Shown: positions 33,451 to 45,360 of the stretch, one piece after another
How the letters are laid out: the number at the start of each line of letters is the position of its first letter
Position numbering within the stretch: position 1 is the stretch's first letter
Assembly: GCA_946122785.1 (NCBI GenBank)
Contig: CAMGYJ010000010.1
Coordinates: forward strand, 16,715,467 to 16,779,466
From: Linum tenue
Lineage: Eukaryota; Streptophyta; Magnoliopsida; Malpighiales; Linaceae
Direction: 5' to 3'
DNA length: 64,000 nt
Made by a program: the position numbers and the translations under genes
The notes under the pieces: model-generated
The model's input: only the letters and a program-made list of their open reading frames with translations
Told to the model about the DNA's origin: nothing
Databases searched by the model: none

Positions 33451-35489
33451 AATTTTATAGGACTAATTTGTATATATTGTAATGCATAATATTTGTTTAT
33501 TTGTTTTTCTAGTTTGTAGACTTTGTATTTATAATTTATTGGTTTGTAATACAAGTTTACTGATTTATATTATAAGTTCTGGTATTCTGTATAGTTAGTA
33601 TGCTTCGTACTGTTTGTCGGTTTATTTTGTAATGTTTGTAAGTTTTGTTATTTTTTTAATGTTTGTCGGTTTATTTTGTAATGTTTGTCAGCTTTGTCAT
33701 TTTTCCCATCATGTTTGTTATTTTTGTCCACCATTTTTGTAATGTTTTTATTTCTAAAAAACACTCTGGGTGACTTTTTTATGGAACTCTTCTATATAGA
33801 GATGGAGCCTCCAAAGTCAACTTGGTTGTTTTTCCATTTTGTACGGTTTGTCAATCTAGTTTGTCGTTTATGTCCACCAGACTTGTAATGCTTTTATGTC
33901 TAAAAAACTATCGGGTTGACTTTGAGAGGGAACCCCTCTATATAGGGATGGAGCCTCCAAAGTCAACATGGTTGTATTTCTAGTTTGTAATGGTTTGTAT
34001 TGTTTGTATTTCTAGTTTGTATTGTTTGTATAGTTCGTAGGTTTTATATTGTTTGTAAATCTGTTTGTATGTTTTATCGTTCTAGTTTGTATTGTTGGTA
34101 TGGTTTGTACTGTTTGTAAGTCTGCTTTGTATACTTCAGAATTTTTCGTAATACCCAAACTACCCATGTTATTAATTAAAATGTCCTTCCCATTTTTTAA
34201 CTGTTGGATTGTTGTGTCTAGATCTAAGGACTGAGAGGGTCTTAGTCAAGTGACTAAGCACTCCACTTAGTCACATGATCCGCACTCAGAGCTTTAGACA
34301 TGATGCATGTATCTACGGTGATGTTATTCCACTCTTCTTGTGTTGCTAGTCAATATGTTTAGAGATGTGAATTTTATGATGTTTATGCATTAATTTATAT
34401 GATTTATTAAGATTCTAATTTCATTTTATGTTATGATCATCGATGTCTAAGCCTTTAGATTATTTATTGTATTCGCGATGCTTTAATCATCTCTTGTGTA
34501 TGATGATTGATGCTTTATATTATATGATGTTTTAATTACTCTATGCGTGTAAATCTATTTGAATTTTACTATAGTCATTATTTGTAATACTATTATTGGA
34601 GACAAGGAAACTAATATAGTGTAGTAGCCATCCTTCTTAGGCGTGTATAAAAGGATTAGCTACCCTTTTATGTGTGACTGAGGATGATGCTTGATTCTTA
34701 GATCATCGATTCTATAAACCATCGATCATGGTTTGTAGAAGCCCATAATTAATCATGTATTGTCCTAAATTCCTTGTTCTTCATTGATTAGGTGATGACA
34801 TGAAGCGAGAGCATGCATTGGCTAGTCCAATCTCTGTCGCAATAGTAGCATGCACGAGTAGAGAGCGGCCTTAGAGGAAGGGATAGGGCATCATAATGGA
34901 TGATGCATTGAAGAATCTTATTAAAGAGGATGAATGTACAACCATCTAGAAACACTACCTTAACATTCTCTTCATTGTTTTGTATTGCATTGCTTTCTTT
35001 CTTTCTTTCTTGCTTGCTTGCATTAGCAGAGTAGATTTCGAGTAGAGGGCACCTCAACCCAACTAGTTTTACTTTCTTGCATTGCATATTCGAATACATT
35101 ATATTAAGTTTGAGTAATTACTATTAAAAAACCCTATGGAATGTAACCATAGGATTTCCTATGATATTTATCACTCGATACTGCACGATCAGGCACTTGT
35201 GGTTTGGTTCATGATTTTGTGGCGTGGTTTATTACCTTTTCACAATACACGTAAGTCCCCTCACCTCCCCCAATTTTAATTAATGGCGACTGTGCCCCTC
35301 CTTCCCTTCCCCTTCATTAATTGTGGTCAACTCATTTATATTAAAAACTCAACCAAACGAAATGTTTTCATTGGCTAAAATTAGTGTTAACACCATCTTA
35401 ACAAAAAAGTGTTAGCATTCTTGCCCATCCCTACAACATATGAGCATCTAATTTAGATAAAAACTCATACATTTGTTGGATGAAATCTA
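33451..35489. other. AT-rich intergenic DNA with TTTGTA-rich low-complexity sequence
   Basis: 33480-34130 is dominated by TTTGTA/TTTGT repeats. A tandem repeat is listed separately. A perfect small hairpin CCTATGG-AATGTAA-CCATAGG lies at 35133-35153. No gene was recognised. Confidence 0.6.
33724..33980. repeat. Two-copy tandem repeat, unit about 144 bp
   Basis: Copy one (33724-33837) and copy two (33868-33980) share GTCCACCA, TTGTAATG, CTAAAAAACT, CTCTATATAG and GATGGAGCCTCCAAAGTCAA. The shared GGAGCCTCCAAAGTCAACWTGGTTGT is nearly identical, while the start of the unit has diverged. Confidence 0.8.
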
Positions 35490-35799
35490 AAAGGGACCAA
35501 GCTTTTATATCTAGTTATATCACAAAGAAGTTGAGTCCTGTTGATCAAGAGTTCTTAAGCAAGCTGGTAATTAGTGCATAGGAGGTTAGGAAGGCCATTT
35601 TTTATATGGATCCCTCTATAAATCCTGCCCCTGATGGCTGGACAATGGGATTCTTCCAGGAGAGCTGGAGTACTGCTGGGCATTCAGTAACAGCTGGAAT
35701 CCTTGAATTCTTCCACACTAATCATTTTCCCAAAGGTATGAACACAACCTCGATTACTCTATGACCTACAATTCCCAATGCAATGAGTTTGACTGAAAA

Positions 35800-36918
35800 T
35801 GCAGAATAGTGGTAAGTTTACTTTATCAACCCGGGATCTAGATCTACTGCCTACTCCATGATTATCTATTATCTAGCGGAAAGACTTAGTGAATGTTATT
35901 TAAAGCTAAGTAGACAAAAAGTAGTAAATTATTCGAAGTTCTTAAGCAAGGGAAGAGTCAATGGGGAATGAGTCCCCCTAGCTCCTTAGTTAGGTCCAAG
36001 TTATAATTTCCTTTGGTTGATTTACTGTTTATTAAACTGCGAAAGATCCAACAGTAGTTTGGAATCTCTTAAGCTGACCAATCCCTCTCAGACAGACTAC
36101 CCGGCAGACGACTAGTCTTCATCGGGATAGAACACTGAGGCAATTAACACAGAGCTCCACTACTAGAAACAAACTCCAGTACAAAGCATTGAATTGACTA
36201 ACTCTCGTACAATTAATTCACTAGTACCGATTGAAGAAGCTCTAACAACCTAATCGGATTCTATCTATCTCGGGTTGTAGAAGAAATCAAGTAAAGTTGA
36301 TCAGGCTTCAATTGACTTAATAAACACACTTCGATCGAATATAATCAAGCAGTATATCAATCCAAACATCATTACAATCAAGATCCCTAACACATGGAAC
36401 TAGGGTTCTTCATACCCAAGTGAGAGAGAGTTCTACTCCATAGAGAGAGAGAGGATAACAGAATACAAAGCAGTCATACTCATAATGATGGGAAGAATCT
36501 GCTTTGGGATGATAATCTTCACTCCAAGGATGAAATCCAGGCTTGATTGATGAAACCCAACTCCAAAATCAACCATAGGTTTTGTTCTTCGCACTTTCTC
36601 TACCTAGGACTCTGTTTTTACTCTGAAAGTTCGTATCACCTTCCTTTGGCTCGAATCTGCCAATTTAACCCGATACTGGCCGAAACACGGTCGAGGACAC
36701 GACCGTGTTTTGGAGTAGTATGCCCGTGTTTTGCCCCAACTTCACCGAATGACCTCCAAACCCCCCTGAAACTCGTGTCTAGCCCTGCCTTCGACGTCTA
36801 GGACCTAAAATGTGACAAAAGAGCACAACCCAGCGTAAAATAGGTCAAAGATACACGACTACGAGCCGCAAACGGATAAAAAATAAGGGTTCAAAAATGT
36901 GCAAATACATCGTTATCA
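35800..36918 (-). repeat. Solo Athila-type LTR inside the LINE
   Basis: On the minus strand it starts TGATAACGATGTATTTGCAC at 36918 and ends near TTCTGCA at 35800. It is collinear with the LTR at 4325-5600 (TGATAA start, CCCGGGTTGA near the end). No PBS or internal sequence adjoins it. The U3-like part has CACGGTCGAGGACACGACCGTG. The flanking pentamers are not equal, so the exact lower end or a later deletion is uncertain. Confidence 0.75.
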
Positions 36919-37803
36919 GGTTTCTTGCTCAGTTGTGTAATTGGATTAAAACTTGTGTCACCACAACTACTTTTAGTATTAAAGTGCATGGATCCCCTGT
37001 CTCCTTATCTTTTTACCATTGCGATGGAGATGCTTTCAGTGATGCTTGATTCTGCTGCTAGAGAAGAAAAGCTGTTTTTTCATCCTCAGTGTAAGCCAAT
37101 TGGTTTGACTCACTTGTGTTTCATGGATGAATTGCTCATCTTTTTGGGCGGATCAGTCTTTGTTATTGAGTGTGTTAAGCAGGTTCTTTCTCAATTTTTT
37201 GTTCTCTCTGGACTTGAATGCAATCCCCAGAAGATAGAGGTGTTCTTTGGGGGTGAAACAGACAGGGATAAAATAGTTTGGAAAGCTATCCGAGTGTCAG
37301 GCCCTGCTGTGTTTTGTTATGCGCTTTTGTGGGGGAAATATTGTATCCCAAAGTATCGATTCTTGGCATGGTTCATTATTTTGAACAGGATTAAAATGAG
37401 TGATAAGTTGCTTTAATGGGGGATTACTGATTGGACTTCCTGCCTTCTTTGTGGAATGGAGATTGAAACTCGTGATCACTTGTTTTGTTGTTGCTCGTAC
37501 TCTCTTCATGTCTTTGCAAGACTGTTTGGTGCTGCTAGGTGTGTGTGGCCGCGAGATTGGCCCAACTATTTGGTGGAAATTTGCAGAAAAGCAAGCAAAT
37601 ATGATGTTGCAGGCTGTGTTTTTTGTGCTATTTGGTGCTGGACCATCACCTTGATTTGGAAGGAGCCCTGCTCGCGGGTGTTTGGAGGAGTCTCACGTAA
37701 TAGCTATGAGATTGTCCATGTTATAAAAGAGGAGCTTAGATTGTATGGTTTGGAAAATTTAGACTTTTCATCTAACCTTGCTGCTAGTCAATTACTTGTT
37801 TAA
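36919..37803 (+). pseudogene. LINE RT C-terminal half and zf-RVT domain, broken
   Basis: The sequence reads NWIKTCVTTTTFSIKVHGS, then DPLSPYLFTIAMEMLSVMLD with GFFKGKRGLRQG-type residues missing between them. The catalytic box is HLCFMDELLIF where F-A-D-D is expected, so both ends of the YADD core are altered. After a stop at 37414 the zf-RVT region follows: PKYRFLAWFIILNRIK, then CLLCGMEIETRDHLF. It cannot encode an active RT. Confidence 0.85.
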
Positions 37804-37925
37804 TCTTGCTGGAGAAGGCTTGTCTTTCTAGCTAGTTTGAACTCTGTTTTGTATTTTTCGTGCCTTGGTTGTTTTGGTCAACGGGTGCTTAATACGAATT
37901 TTCCAATTACTGGAAGAAAAAACTG

Positions 37926-38799
37926 AAAGGGAAGTACTTTTGAGCCTATGATAATTCCTAAGAGACAATTTACACGGATGCACCCAATCATTAACTTTAT
38001 ACCATTGACACATATTTTTGTAAGGTTACTACTTCTAATTACTGTAAGATAATGTATTAGTTGCAAGTATTTATGTTAAAGGTAAACTATGTGTTATTTG
38101 TCATATTTTATTCCTTATATAAACTACAGATTGATGCATTAACATGAGATTTTTCTCATGTAATAATAATGTTATGTTATATTGGTTAACCAGGTTAGCC
38201 AATTAACCAAACCGTTTAAATATTATTTTGGTTAATTTGATTGTTGTATTAGTTTGTTCAATTTGGTTATGATATTGTATTCATGATCAATAGAATTTAG
38301 ACTTATTTGATTTTATAATTACTATGGTAACCATTTGAACACCTCTAAGCTACAAGACAAGCTTTGTCCTTATCAGTAGCGACTTTAGTTTTAATCGTTG
38401 TAGTCAATTGATTTTTAGATTAAGAATAAGATGGAAACAACATATTGATATTGGAAACAACAAATCGAGTTATATATTCACATGTTGTACGACTGTACCC
38501 ACAAGGATACTAAAATTCCTCGTTACATATTAACACTTCTATTATGTTTTAAAGAATTGGTGTTTTGAAGTGGCAAATTGAAGTTGTACCATAAAATTAA
38601 AGGTACAAGTTTAAGATATCTCATAAAGGAATTTGTAACGTAAAAGAATTTGTAAAAAAGAGCATATGCACAACCTAATGTTAAAAGTACAACTTTAATT
38701 TGCACCATAAGACCAAGACAGAGGATGAGCAGATAGATTTTGAATACAAAAATAGGGCTCAAGATAGGGTGCATAACCATGCACCCATCAATAGCTAAA
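37926..38799. other. AT-rich intergenic DNA
   Basis: No gene was seen. 38165-38300 has GGTTAACC / AATTAACCAAACCG words resembling decayed hAT subterminal repeats. The minus-strand ORF 38523-38780 has no recognisable family. Confidence 0.5.
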
Positions 38800-40640
38800 T
38801 CTGAATCCTATTTAGAAAATTCAGATCTAAGGATAGAAAATTAAATGTCATTTTTATTTTCTCTAGTTTTCTTAATCGGCTCATATCTTCTTCGTTTTAC
38901 TCAAATTTCAATTTTATTTTTTTTTTGCACAGATGGAACGAGTTCGTTGTGCTCTACAAAAGAATATTCATTTCCAATATTTTTTGAGAAAAAAAAAATT
39001 CTTGTCTCTCGGTACCAACTACTGCATACCATAAGGTATCTTCTTCGTTTTTAATTCATTTTTGAAAAAGTTTGCACAGAAGGAACGAGTTCATCATGAT
39101 CTATTGGATCTACAAATTTCTGGGTGAACAAATTACAGGACCAAAAAATACCACACAATACCACCCTGGTACGAGGTGGTATCTTGTGGTACACAATGTT
39201 AAAAGTCGTAAATGACAGTTAATATACTTCTAGTCTTCTACTATCATGTATTCAACCATCCTACGGTATTGGTTTGCTCATACCACCATGGTATGCTTTT
39301 CAAACCATAGGTATGGTATTATCTCAATACTAGTCAATACCATATGGTATAGTCTGGTAAAAACTGGCTCAATTTTTTTGTTCTAAAAAAATATCAAAGT
39401 GGATATCATTTTGAAGAGCACATTTAATCTGATTTATTTGTGCAAACAAATTTAAATTTCGACTTAAAATGAAAGAGAAATCGTCCGTTAAAGATTAAAT
39501 AGAAAAAGATAAAAAGACTTTTCAAGAGAGAGAGGGATGCTGATGTCATGCTGATGTGAACGGGTTACTCATGGTTACTCACCATATGGTATGCTCTTAT
39601 TTAATACCAGTCAATAACATATGGTATAGACAGGTAATAACTGGCTCAAATGTTTTCTTCCAAAAAATATCAAAGTGGATATAATTTTGAAGAGCACAAT
39701 TAATCTGATCTAATGGTGCAAAAAAAAATTAAATTCTCACTTAAAATGAGTGAGAAATCATCCGTTAAAGATTGATGGAGAGAAAATTAAAGGATTTTCT
39801 ATGAGAGAGAAGAGGCGTTGATGTGTCGGATTCTGATTGGGCTATGCAATGGGGTTATTGACCACAAGGTTATTGATAGGATCGGGTCCCGGAAAAATGG
39901 GAGTAGTTACTTTGCATAACCTTGTGGTGAGTAACCATGTATATTATTAAAAAAAAAAAAGAGTAACCATGTATAATTCAATCACCATCCGCCACATCAG
40001 TGCCCCTCCTCTCACTTAGAAAGGCTTTCATTTTTTCCCCATAAATTTTTAACGGACGTTTTCTCACTCATTTCAAGTCAAAATTTAAATTTTTTGCATA
40101 GTTAAATCAGATTAATTGTGTTCTTGAAAATGATATCCATTTTTATATATTTTTTTACCAGTATATACTATATGATATTGACTTATATTAAATAAAACAT
40201 AGCATATGGTATGAAAAAACTTACCACGGTGGTATGAACATACCAAGACTGTAGGATGATTGAATACATCCTAGTAGGAATATACTAACTGTCATTTACG
40301 ACTTTCAACATTGTGAACCACAAGATACCACCTCATAAGAGGGTGGTATTAGGTGGTATTGTGTGGTTTTGTCCTGTATTTTGTTCACCCAGAAATTTGT
40401 AGATCCAATAGATCATGATGAACTCGTTCATTCTGTGCAAACACGAAGAAAAAAAATTCTCAAAAAATATTGAAAATGGATCTCATTTTGTAAAGCCCAA
40501 CGAATTCGTTCCATCTGTGGGGAAAAAAATGAAATCCAAGTTAAAATGAAGAAGATATAAGCCAACTAAAAAAAACAAGAAAAAATAAAAGTATTTTTAA
40601 TTCCCCGGCTTTATATCTGGATTTTCTAGAATAATGGGAG
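38800..40640. mobile_element. Foldback element with long inverted arms
   Basis: The left arm (about 38800-39590) is the imperfect reverse complement of the right arm (about 39916-40640). Shared blocks in order are CAGATCTAA, CTTATATCTTCTTC, TTCTGTGCA/GAACGAGTTCATCATGATC, GGTGAACAAA, TACCACCT, CTTGTGGT, AAAGTCGTAAATGACAGTTA and CGTCCGTTAAA. 39586-39835 is a second direct copy of 39310-39560, so the left side is duplicated. There is no coding capacity. The class (MULE-type long TIR or Foldback) cannot be fixed without the target duplication. Confidence 0.8.
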
Positions 40641-40669
40641 CTGGAAATCCACAAGAAAATACTAAAAGA

Positions 40670-41094
40670 TTAATAGCAATTTATACCCTTCTATTATTGA
40701 AAGTTAACAAACATAAACCTCTATTATTTTTTATCATAAATGTACCCCTATATTATCGATTGAAACGTAACAATCATATCATTTCATCCAAAATTCCATT
40801 AATTGGCTGTTAAAGTGAGATGAAGATGACCAATTTGTCTCTCACTACATAAAGTTCTTTTTTTCCGTCCCTTTTATTTATTTTTTCATTTTATTGCTAC
40901 TAAAAATAGAAAATGATTATATAATAAATGAGGGATTCTTTTTCATTTTTTTCCTTTAATAGCTAGTTAACAAAATTTATGATGGAAGGGTACATTTGTT
41001 ACATTTTGATAATAAATGAGGTACGTTTGTGAAAAATATAGCATAGAGGTATGTTTGTTAACTTACAATAGTATAAGTGTATAAATGTTATTAA
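40670..41094. mobile_element. MITE with about 80-bp imperfect inverted termini
   Basis: The left end TTAATAGCAATTTATACCCT continues through AGTTAACAAACATAAACC. The right end, complemented, is TTAATAACATTTATACACTT and AGTTAACAAACATACC. The interior is AT-rich. No clear target duplication was seen. Confidence 0.65.
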
Positions 41095-41537
41095 CCTAAT
41101 AATAAAAGATAAACATACAAACTCAACTCACCTAGATCTAACTCCTTCCTAGTTGATCTGAAGCATCACCAGTTTTGGGGCCGACACCTTGATGAATAAA
41201 AGAAACACAATGAAGGGGGAGGTCGCACTTTACGTTCGTTGATTGTTGGAGAGAGAAAAAAACAGAAGAAGGGAGTAGATCGGGAGCAAAAGGAGACCGA
41301 AGGGTATGAGAGAGAGAAATAAATAGAGGAAAATGAAAGGAGAGTTTCAGAGAGAAATCAGAGTCACTCTCTCATGTTCCATGCTTGCTCTCACTCTCTC
41401 TCCTCCATCCAATGTTAGCTAAAAAATGTCGAAAAATTAAAAAAAAAATTAAAATTCAATAAATGGTCAAAAATTCTATTCAACCCGCATCAACCTAGCC
41501 GTAGAATGGTTTCGCCTCATATCAATGACTTTGCCTA
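41095..41537. other. Intergenic DNA
   Basis: It contains purine-rich GAGAGA stretches (41260-41360) and a CTCTCTCAC run near 41390. No gene or element was recognised. Confidence 0.5.
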
Positions 41538-42029
41538 TGTTTGGCCCGGCTTTTATAAGTGCTTTTTGGCTTCAAAAGCTGAAGCAGGACCAAACACCTC
41601 TAAAAGCTCGGCTTTCAAAAAGTCAAAAAGTGCTTTTGTATAACATAAAAGCAGAAGCTCCGATTTAGAGCTTCTGCAAAAAGTTGTTTTGAAAATACAA
41701 AATTACCCTTACCATATTTTAATTTTATCAGAAAATATAATTTTCTTTCATTTATATCATTTAAAAATGAAAATCAATTATAAAATTATATTAATTGATA
41801 TAAAAGAAATCTAACACGATCCATTTTGGCTACCTTTTATTTTTAAGAATTTTTATTTTTATTTTATATTATATATCCTTCATAGTCATTTTACATAACC
41901 TCTTATACTAAAAACCACTTCTAATAGTTTTTCAACCAAACACTCAACTGCTTTTTTTAAAAAGTATGTCTCTAAAAGCCCCAGCCCGAAGCTGCTTCTG
42001 CAAAAATTACAGCAGGGCCAAACTAACCC
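41538..42029. mobile_element. MITE of the TTTGGCC...GCTTTT type
   Basis: The left end is TGTTTGGCCCGGCTTTTATA and the right end, complemented, is AGTTTGGCCCTGCTGTAATT. Subterminal AAAAGC/GCTTTT and AGAAGC words are frequent on both sides. These are typical of a widespread plant MITE group. No autonomous ORF is present. Confidence 0.65.
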
Positions 42030-42516
42030 ATTTATTTCCATTATTGTATCCATATAATATTTGCACAATCTATATAATATGGTTAGCTTAGTAGGTTTGA
42101 ATCCATTAGCGAAACCAGTTTTTTTTTTTAATGAAAGGGTGCAAAGCACCACTGCCTCTTAAACATTAATAGAACGATTGGCGACACCGCCAATAGAGAC
42201 ATACAAGGATAGATGCAAAAGCATGGGATCTAAAGGTTCAAAAGAGATAGATCCAGGGCTTAAAGAGTGGCCCCTATGAGCAAGACCATCTGCAAGGTAA
42301 TTAGCCTCCTGGTATATGTGTACCACCCGAGTGTCCCCGTCTCTAGCCTAAAGTTCTCAAAATGCGAGGATGATATTCGCATGCTGATGATCGATTGGTG
42401 CGCCAGGTGATAGAAGTTGTACCGCTGTAGTGGAGTTCAGTTGAAGCTCCACTTTCCTGTAGCTGGTTTCCCACGCTAGTTGGAGGCCTCGGAGTGCTCC
42501 CCATAGCTCCGTAAGA

Positions 42517-42656
42517 GTGATTATACATTTTTCCGAATTCATTGAGTACAATGCAGTCAAAATCAGGATTTTGATCGTAAAATCGTACGATTTTACGATC
42601 AAAATCCTGATTTTGACTGCATTGTACTCAATGAATTCGGAAAAATGTATAATCAC
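42517..42656. repeat. Perfect 140-bp palindrome
   Basis: Bases 42517-42586 are the exact reverse complement of 42587-42656, with no spacer, centred on CGT|ACG. The arm contains 24 bp of LINE, the 8-bp hAT target duplication and the first 38 bp of the hAT end. Both strands therefore begin the same 47-residue open frame. Confidence 0.95.
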
Positions 42657-43404
42657 AGATTTTAGGATTTTACTTAGGGATTTCGATCCTGATTTTACTA
42701 TAAAATCGATGGTCCTTAAAATCGTTCAAAATCGGGATTTTCATCCTATGTGAACAAAATAGGGAGCTTGACCCAATTCAAAACAAGCAGAACTGTTTCG
42801 GTGGAAAGGACAATGACGGGGATCTTCTCATATATTTTTCCCATTAAAAGAACATGTGAAAAGAAGAAAAAAAAACTAATTAGGGTTCGGTCAACCCCTT
42901 TCCCTTCTCTTTGTTTAACTCATCGGTAAAACAATTGTCAGAATATTGTTAGTGCGTAAGAATTAACATCATTCTTAACAAATTATTTTATTAATGAATA
43001 TATTTATACCAAACAAATGACATTAATTATTTTATTGGATTTCAGTTATTCTTAGTTTTAAATCATGATTAGTAGACGATGTCGGAATACTACTTTGAGT
43101 TAAACTACCTAGAAACAACATGAAAAACAAGAGCCAAACCCCATGAGCTCTATCCCTTCCTCATAAATTATTTTGAGTTACACATTAAATAACAATTAAA
43201 ATGATGATTTTGGAACATTAATCTTGAAAATTATCACTTTAAATGTTATAAGTCTTTGTGTTATTAATTATTTACCTTATTAATATTATCATATGTTAAT
43301 TTCTATATGGTACTTAAAATCCTACGATTCTACGATTCGATTTTACGATTCCGATTTTACCCCAGTTTTCGATTTTAGGTAAAATCCCGATTTTAACTGC
43401 TTTG
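42549..43404. mobile_element. Non-autonomous hAT element in LINE RNase H
   Basis: The perfect 8-bp duplication ATTGAGTA lies at 42541-42548 and 43405-43412. The termini are CAATGCAGTCAAAATC (left) and CAAAGCAGTTAAAATC (right, complemented). The interior is AT-rich with AAAATCCTGATTTT-like words and no transposase. Size and duplication length fit hAT. Confidence 0.85.
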
Positions 43405-43638
43405 ATTGAGTAAACCCTTAGTAAGCGACCTTGCTCGTCCCTAAGCGCGCCTCCTGTAGCGGTTGACCCTGAGGGTCGCAACAACAACCCATCAGAGTTC
43501 ACTGTGAGCCATCCCCGTCCGGAGCCGATCTCCACCCAATAGTCACGTCTCGAAGCGGCCTCGGTTTCACTAGTGAAAAAGTGTGATCCTCTGATTCACT
43601 CTATGTCGCGATGATCTCCTAGGCAAGGATCTTTTGCG

Positions 43639-44359
43639 TTAACTTACTACGGGTTTCCTCAATGGCTGAAAAATGAAATCATTCCGCAAACGCCATAAGA
43701 ACCAGATAGTGAAACCAAAACAATCCTGATGTGTCTTGTTGGATAGCCACGTCATGAACCAGTCTTTGAACAACCGATGGTCGGCAGAGAGGCCAGCTGC
43801 CAGATTTCCCTCGCATAAGGGCATCATCTCATCACATGTTCTGCATCTTCGTTCGCCTGCTTGCAACGCTCACAGTGGGTAGAAGACATCAGATGTCATC
43901 GGTGTCTTTCAGAGTTGGTGAGAAGTGATTCGTGTGGAGCAAGGCAGAGGAAGTATCGCACCCAGTTCGGACCAGGCCATTGCCACACTGTCTTCCAGCC
44001 AGCATGTGCCTTGTCTCCGTCAATGTCCGCCCCCAACTGATAAGCTGACTTGAGGGTGAATCATCCTTTATCCTCCAGTCCCCACACAATTTCGTCTTCC
44101 CCAAGCTCACTCGTTGGGGGTGGCATTCCTACGACCTGCAAAAGGAAATCGCGCGGTAAGTAGCGGCCAATTCGATCAACGTCCCACTCATCTGGGTGAC
44201 CATGTCGGCCACGGTTGCCTTCGCTAGGAAGTCTGCTGCGTATGCTTGTGCATGGTCCCCTAATACACTCCCATCATTCGTCCACTTATCGTTCCAAAAG
44301 GATGTCGTACGTCCGTTCCTTACACTCTAACAAATACCACCTAACATCAGCCCCCAGAC
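43639..44359 (-). pseudogene. LINE zf-RVT region remnant
   Basis: Minus-strand pieces include CDEMMPLCEGNLAAGLSADH, FKDWFMTWL and FGFTIWFLWRLRNDFIF, the usual segment between RT and RNase H of plant LINEs (ending W.LWRWRN). Frame changes and stops separate the pieces. Confidence 0.7.
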
Positions 44360-45340
44360 TCATCGCATCCCACGCCACAGGGATGAGCCTCTTGTCTTGC
44401 CTCGGAGCTTGATCCCCTCCGGTCCAGTTCGCAGGTACTTCTCCTTGAGCACTCGCACCCATAATTCATCTGGGTGCTTCAGGATGGTCCACGCAAGCTT
44501 GAGAAAGTACGCAGAGTTGAGAGCCCGATGATTCCTCAGGCCAAGCCCTCCCTGATCTTTGGGAAGACAGATGGTGTCCCAATGGACTCTACGTCGTCCC
44601 TGCTGAGAGCCCCAAATGAAGCCTCTTATTTTCCTATCCAAATAGTCACAAATACCTGCATGCAACATAGTTGTTTGCATAACACAGGAAGGCAAAGCAT
44701 TAAGCACGAAAATAGCCAAAGTTACCCTCCCCATGAGTGAAAGGTTGTCCGCCTTCCAACCCACCAGCTTTTGATCTATCATGTCGATGATATATCGATA
44801 AGTCTGCGTGGTGACATGCCCATGAAGAATGGGGACACCGAGGTATCTCCCCGGGTCCTGCGTCATTGGTTTGTCGAGCCTATCACTTATTTCTTTGCAG
44901 AGATCTCGTTTGAGATGCTTGGAGAAAAAAGTTCGCGATTTATCCCGAGTAACCAATTCCCCTGACGTCTTGCAGAACCAATCAAAGCACCTGGTAATAA
45001 CTTCCGTCTGTTCCAATCTAGCTTTAGCAAATAGAACGAGATCATCAGCAAAAAATAGGTGAGTCAGCTCTACCACTCCTCTAACGAGTTGGATAGGTTT
45101 CCCGCTCCTGTCTGTCACCGTCTCCTGAATTAGGTGAGATAGCCTTTCAATGCACAAGGTGAACATATAGGGTGATAGGGGAATCTCGTTGGAGCCTACG
45201 GGTTGGTGTGAACTACTCCGATGGAGATCCCTCACATAACACCTCGAGAGTAGGTGACGTAATGCAAGCCATCATCGCCTAAGTGAAATGATTCAGGAGT
45301 CAAACGGCCACCAGAGTAGTAGCCAAAACTTCCCAATCAA
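44360..45340 (-). pseudogene. LINE reverse transcriptase, N-terminally deleted
   Basis: The open frame 45235-44360 gives 291 residues: IPLSPYMFTLCIERLSHLI, the catalytic box THLFFADDLVLFAKA (FADD intact), RYLGVPILHG, RVTLAIFVLNALPSCVMQT and PKDQGGLGLRNHRALNSA. Upstream, with stops, DLNEAFDWEVL and MMACITSPTLEVL are the motif A region. The fingers and the endonuclease are absent. It is the longest open LINE piece in the window but is not functional alone. Confidence 0.9.
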
Positions 45341-45360
45341 ACGCCTCATTTAGATCCAAG

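Larger units (their letters stand above)
35493..37925 (+). mobile_element. L1-type LINE, deleted and interrupted by a solo LTR
   Basis: The 5' piece (35493-35790) encodes KAIFYMDPSINPAPDG and WSTAGHSVTAGILEFF, the start of a plant LINE RT. The 3' piece resumes at 36919. Everything upstream of the RT (ORF1, endonuclease) is absent. The end near 37915 reads GGAAGAAAAAACTG, a possible short A-rich tail. Confidence 0.85.
42160..43560 (-). pseudogene. LINE RNase H domain split by a hAT insertion
   Basis: The N-terminal part (43560-43413) reads GWLTVNSDGLLLRPSGSTAT and GGALRDEQGRLLRVYS. The C-terminal part (42540-42160) reads CIITLTELWGALRGLQLAW and VELQLNSTTAVQLL, ending with HIYQEANYLADGLAHRG. 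The D (VNSDG), E (TELWG) and D (LNSTT changed to N) positions show the family, with the third acidic residue lost. The hAT lies exactly between the parts. Confidence 0.85.
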
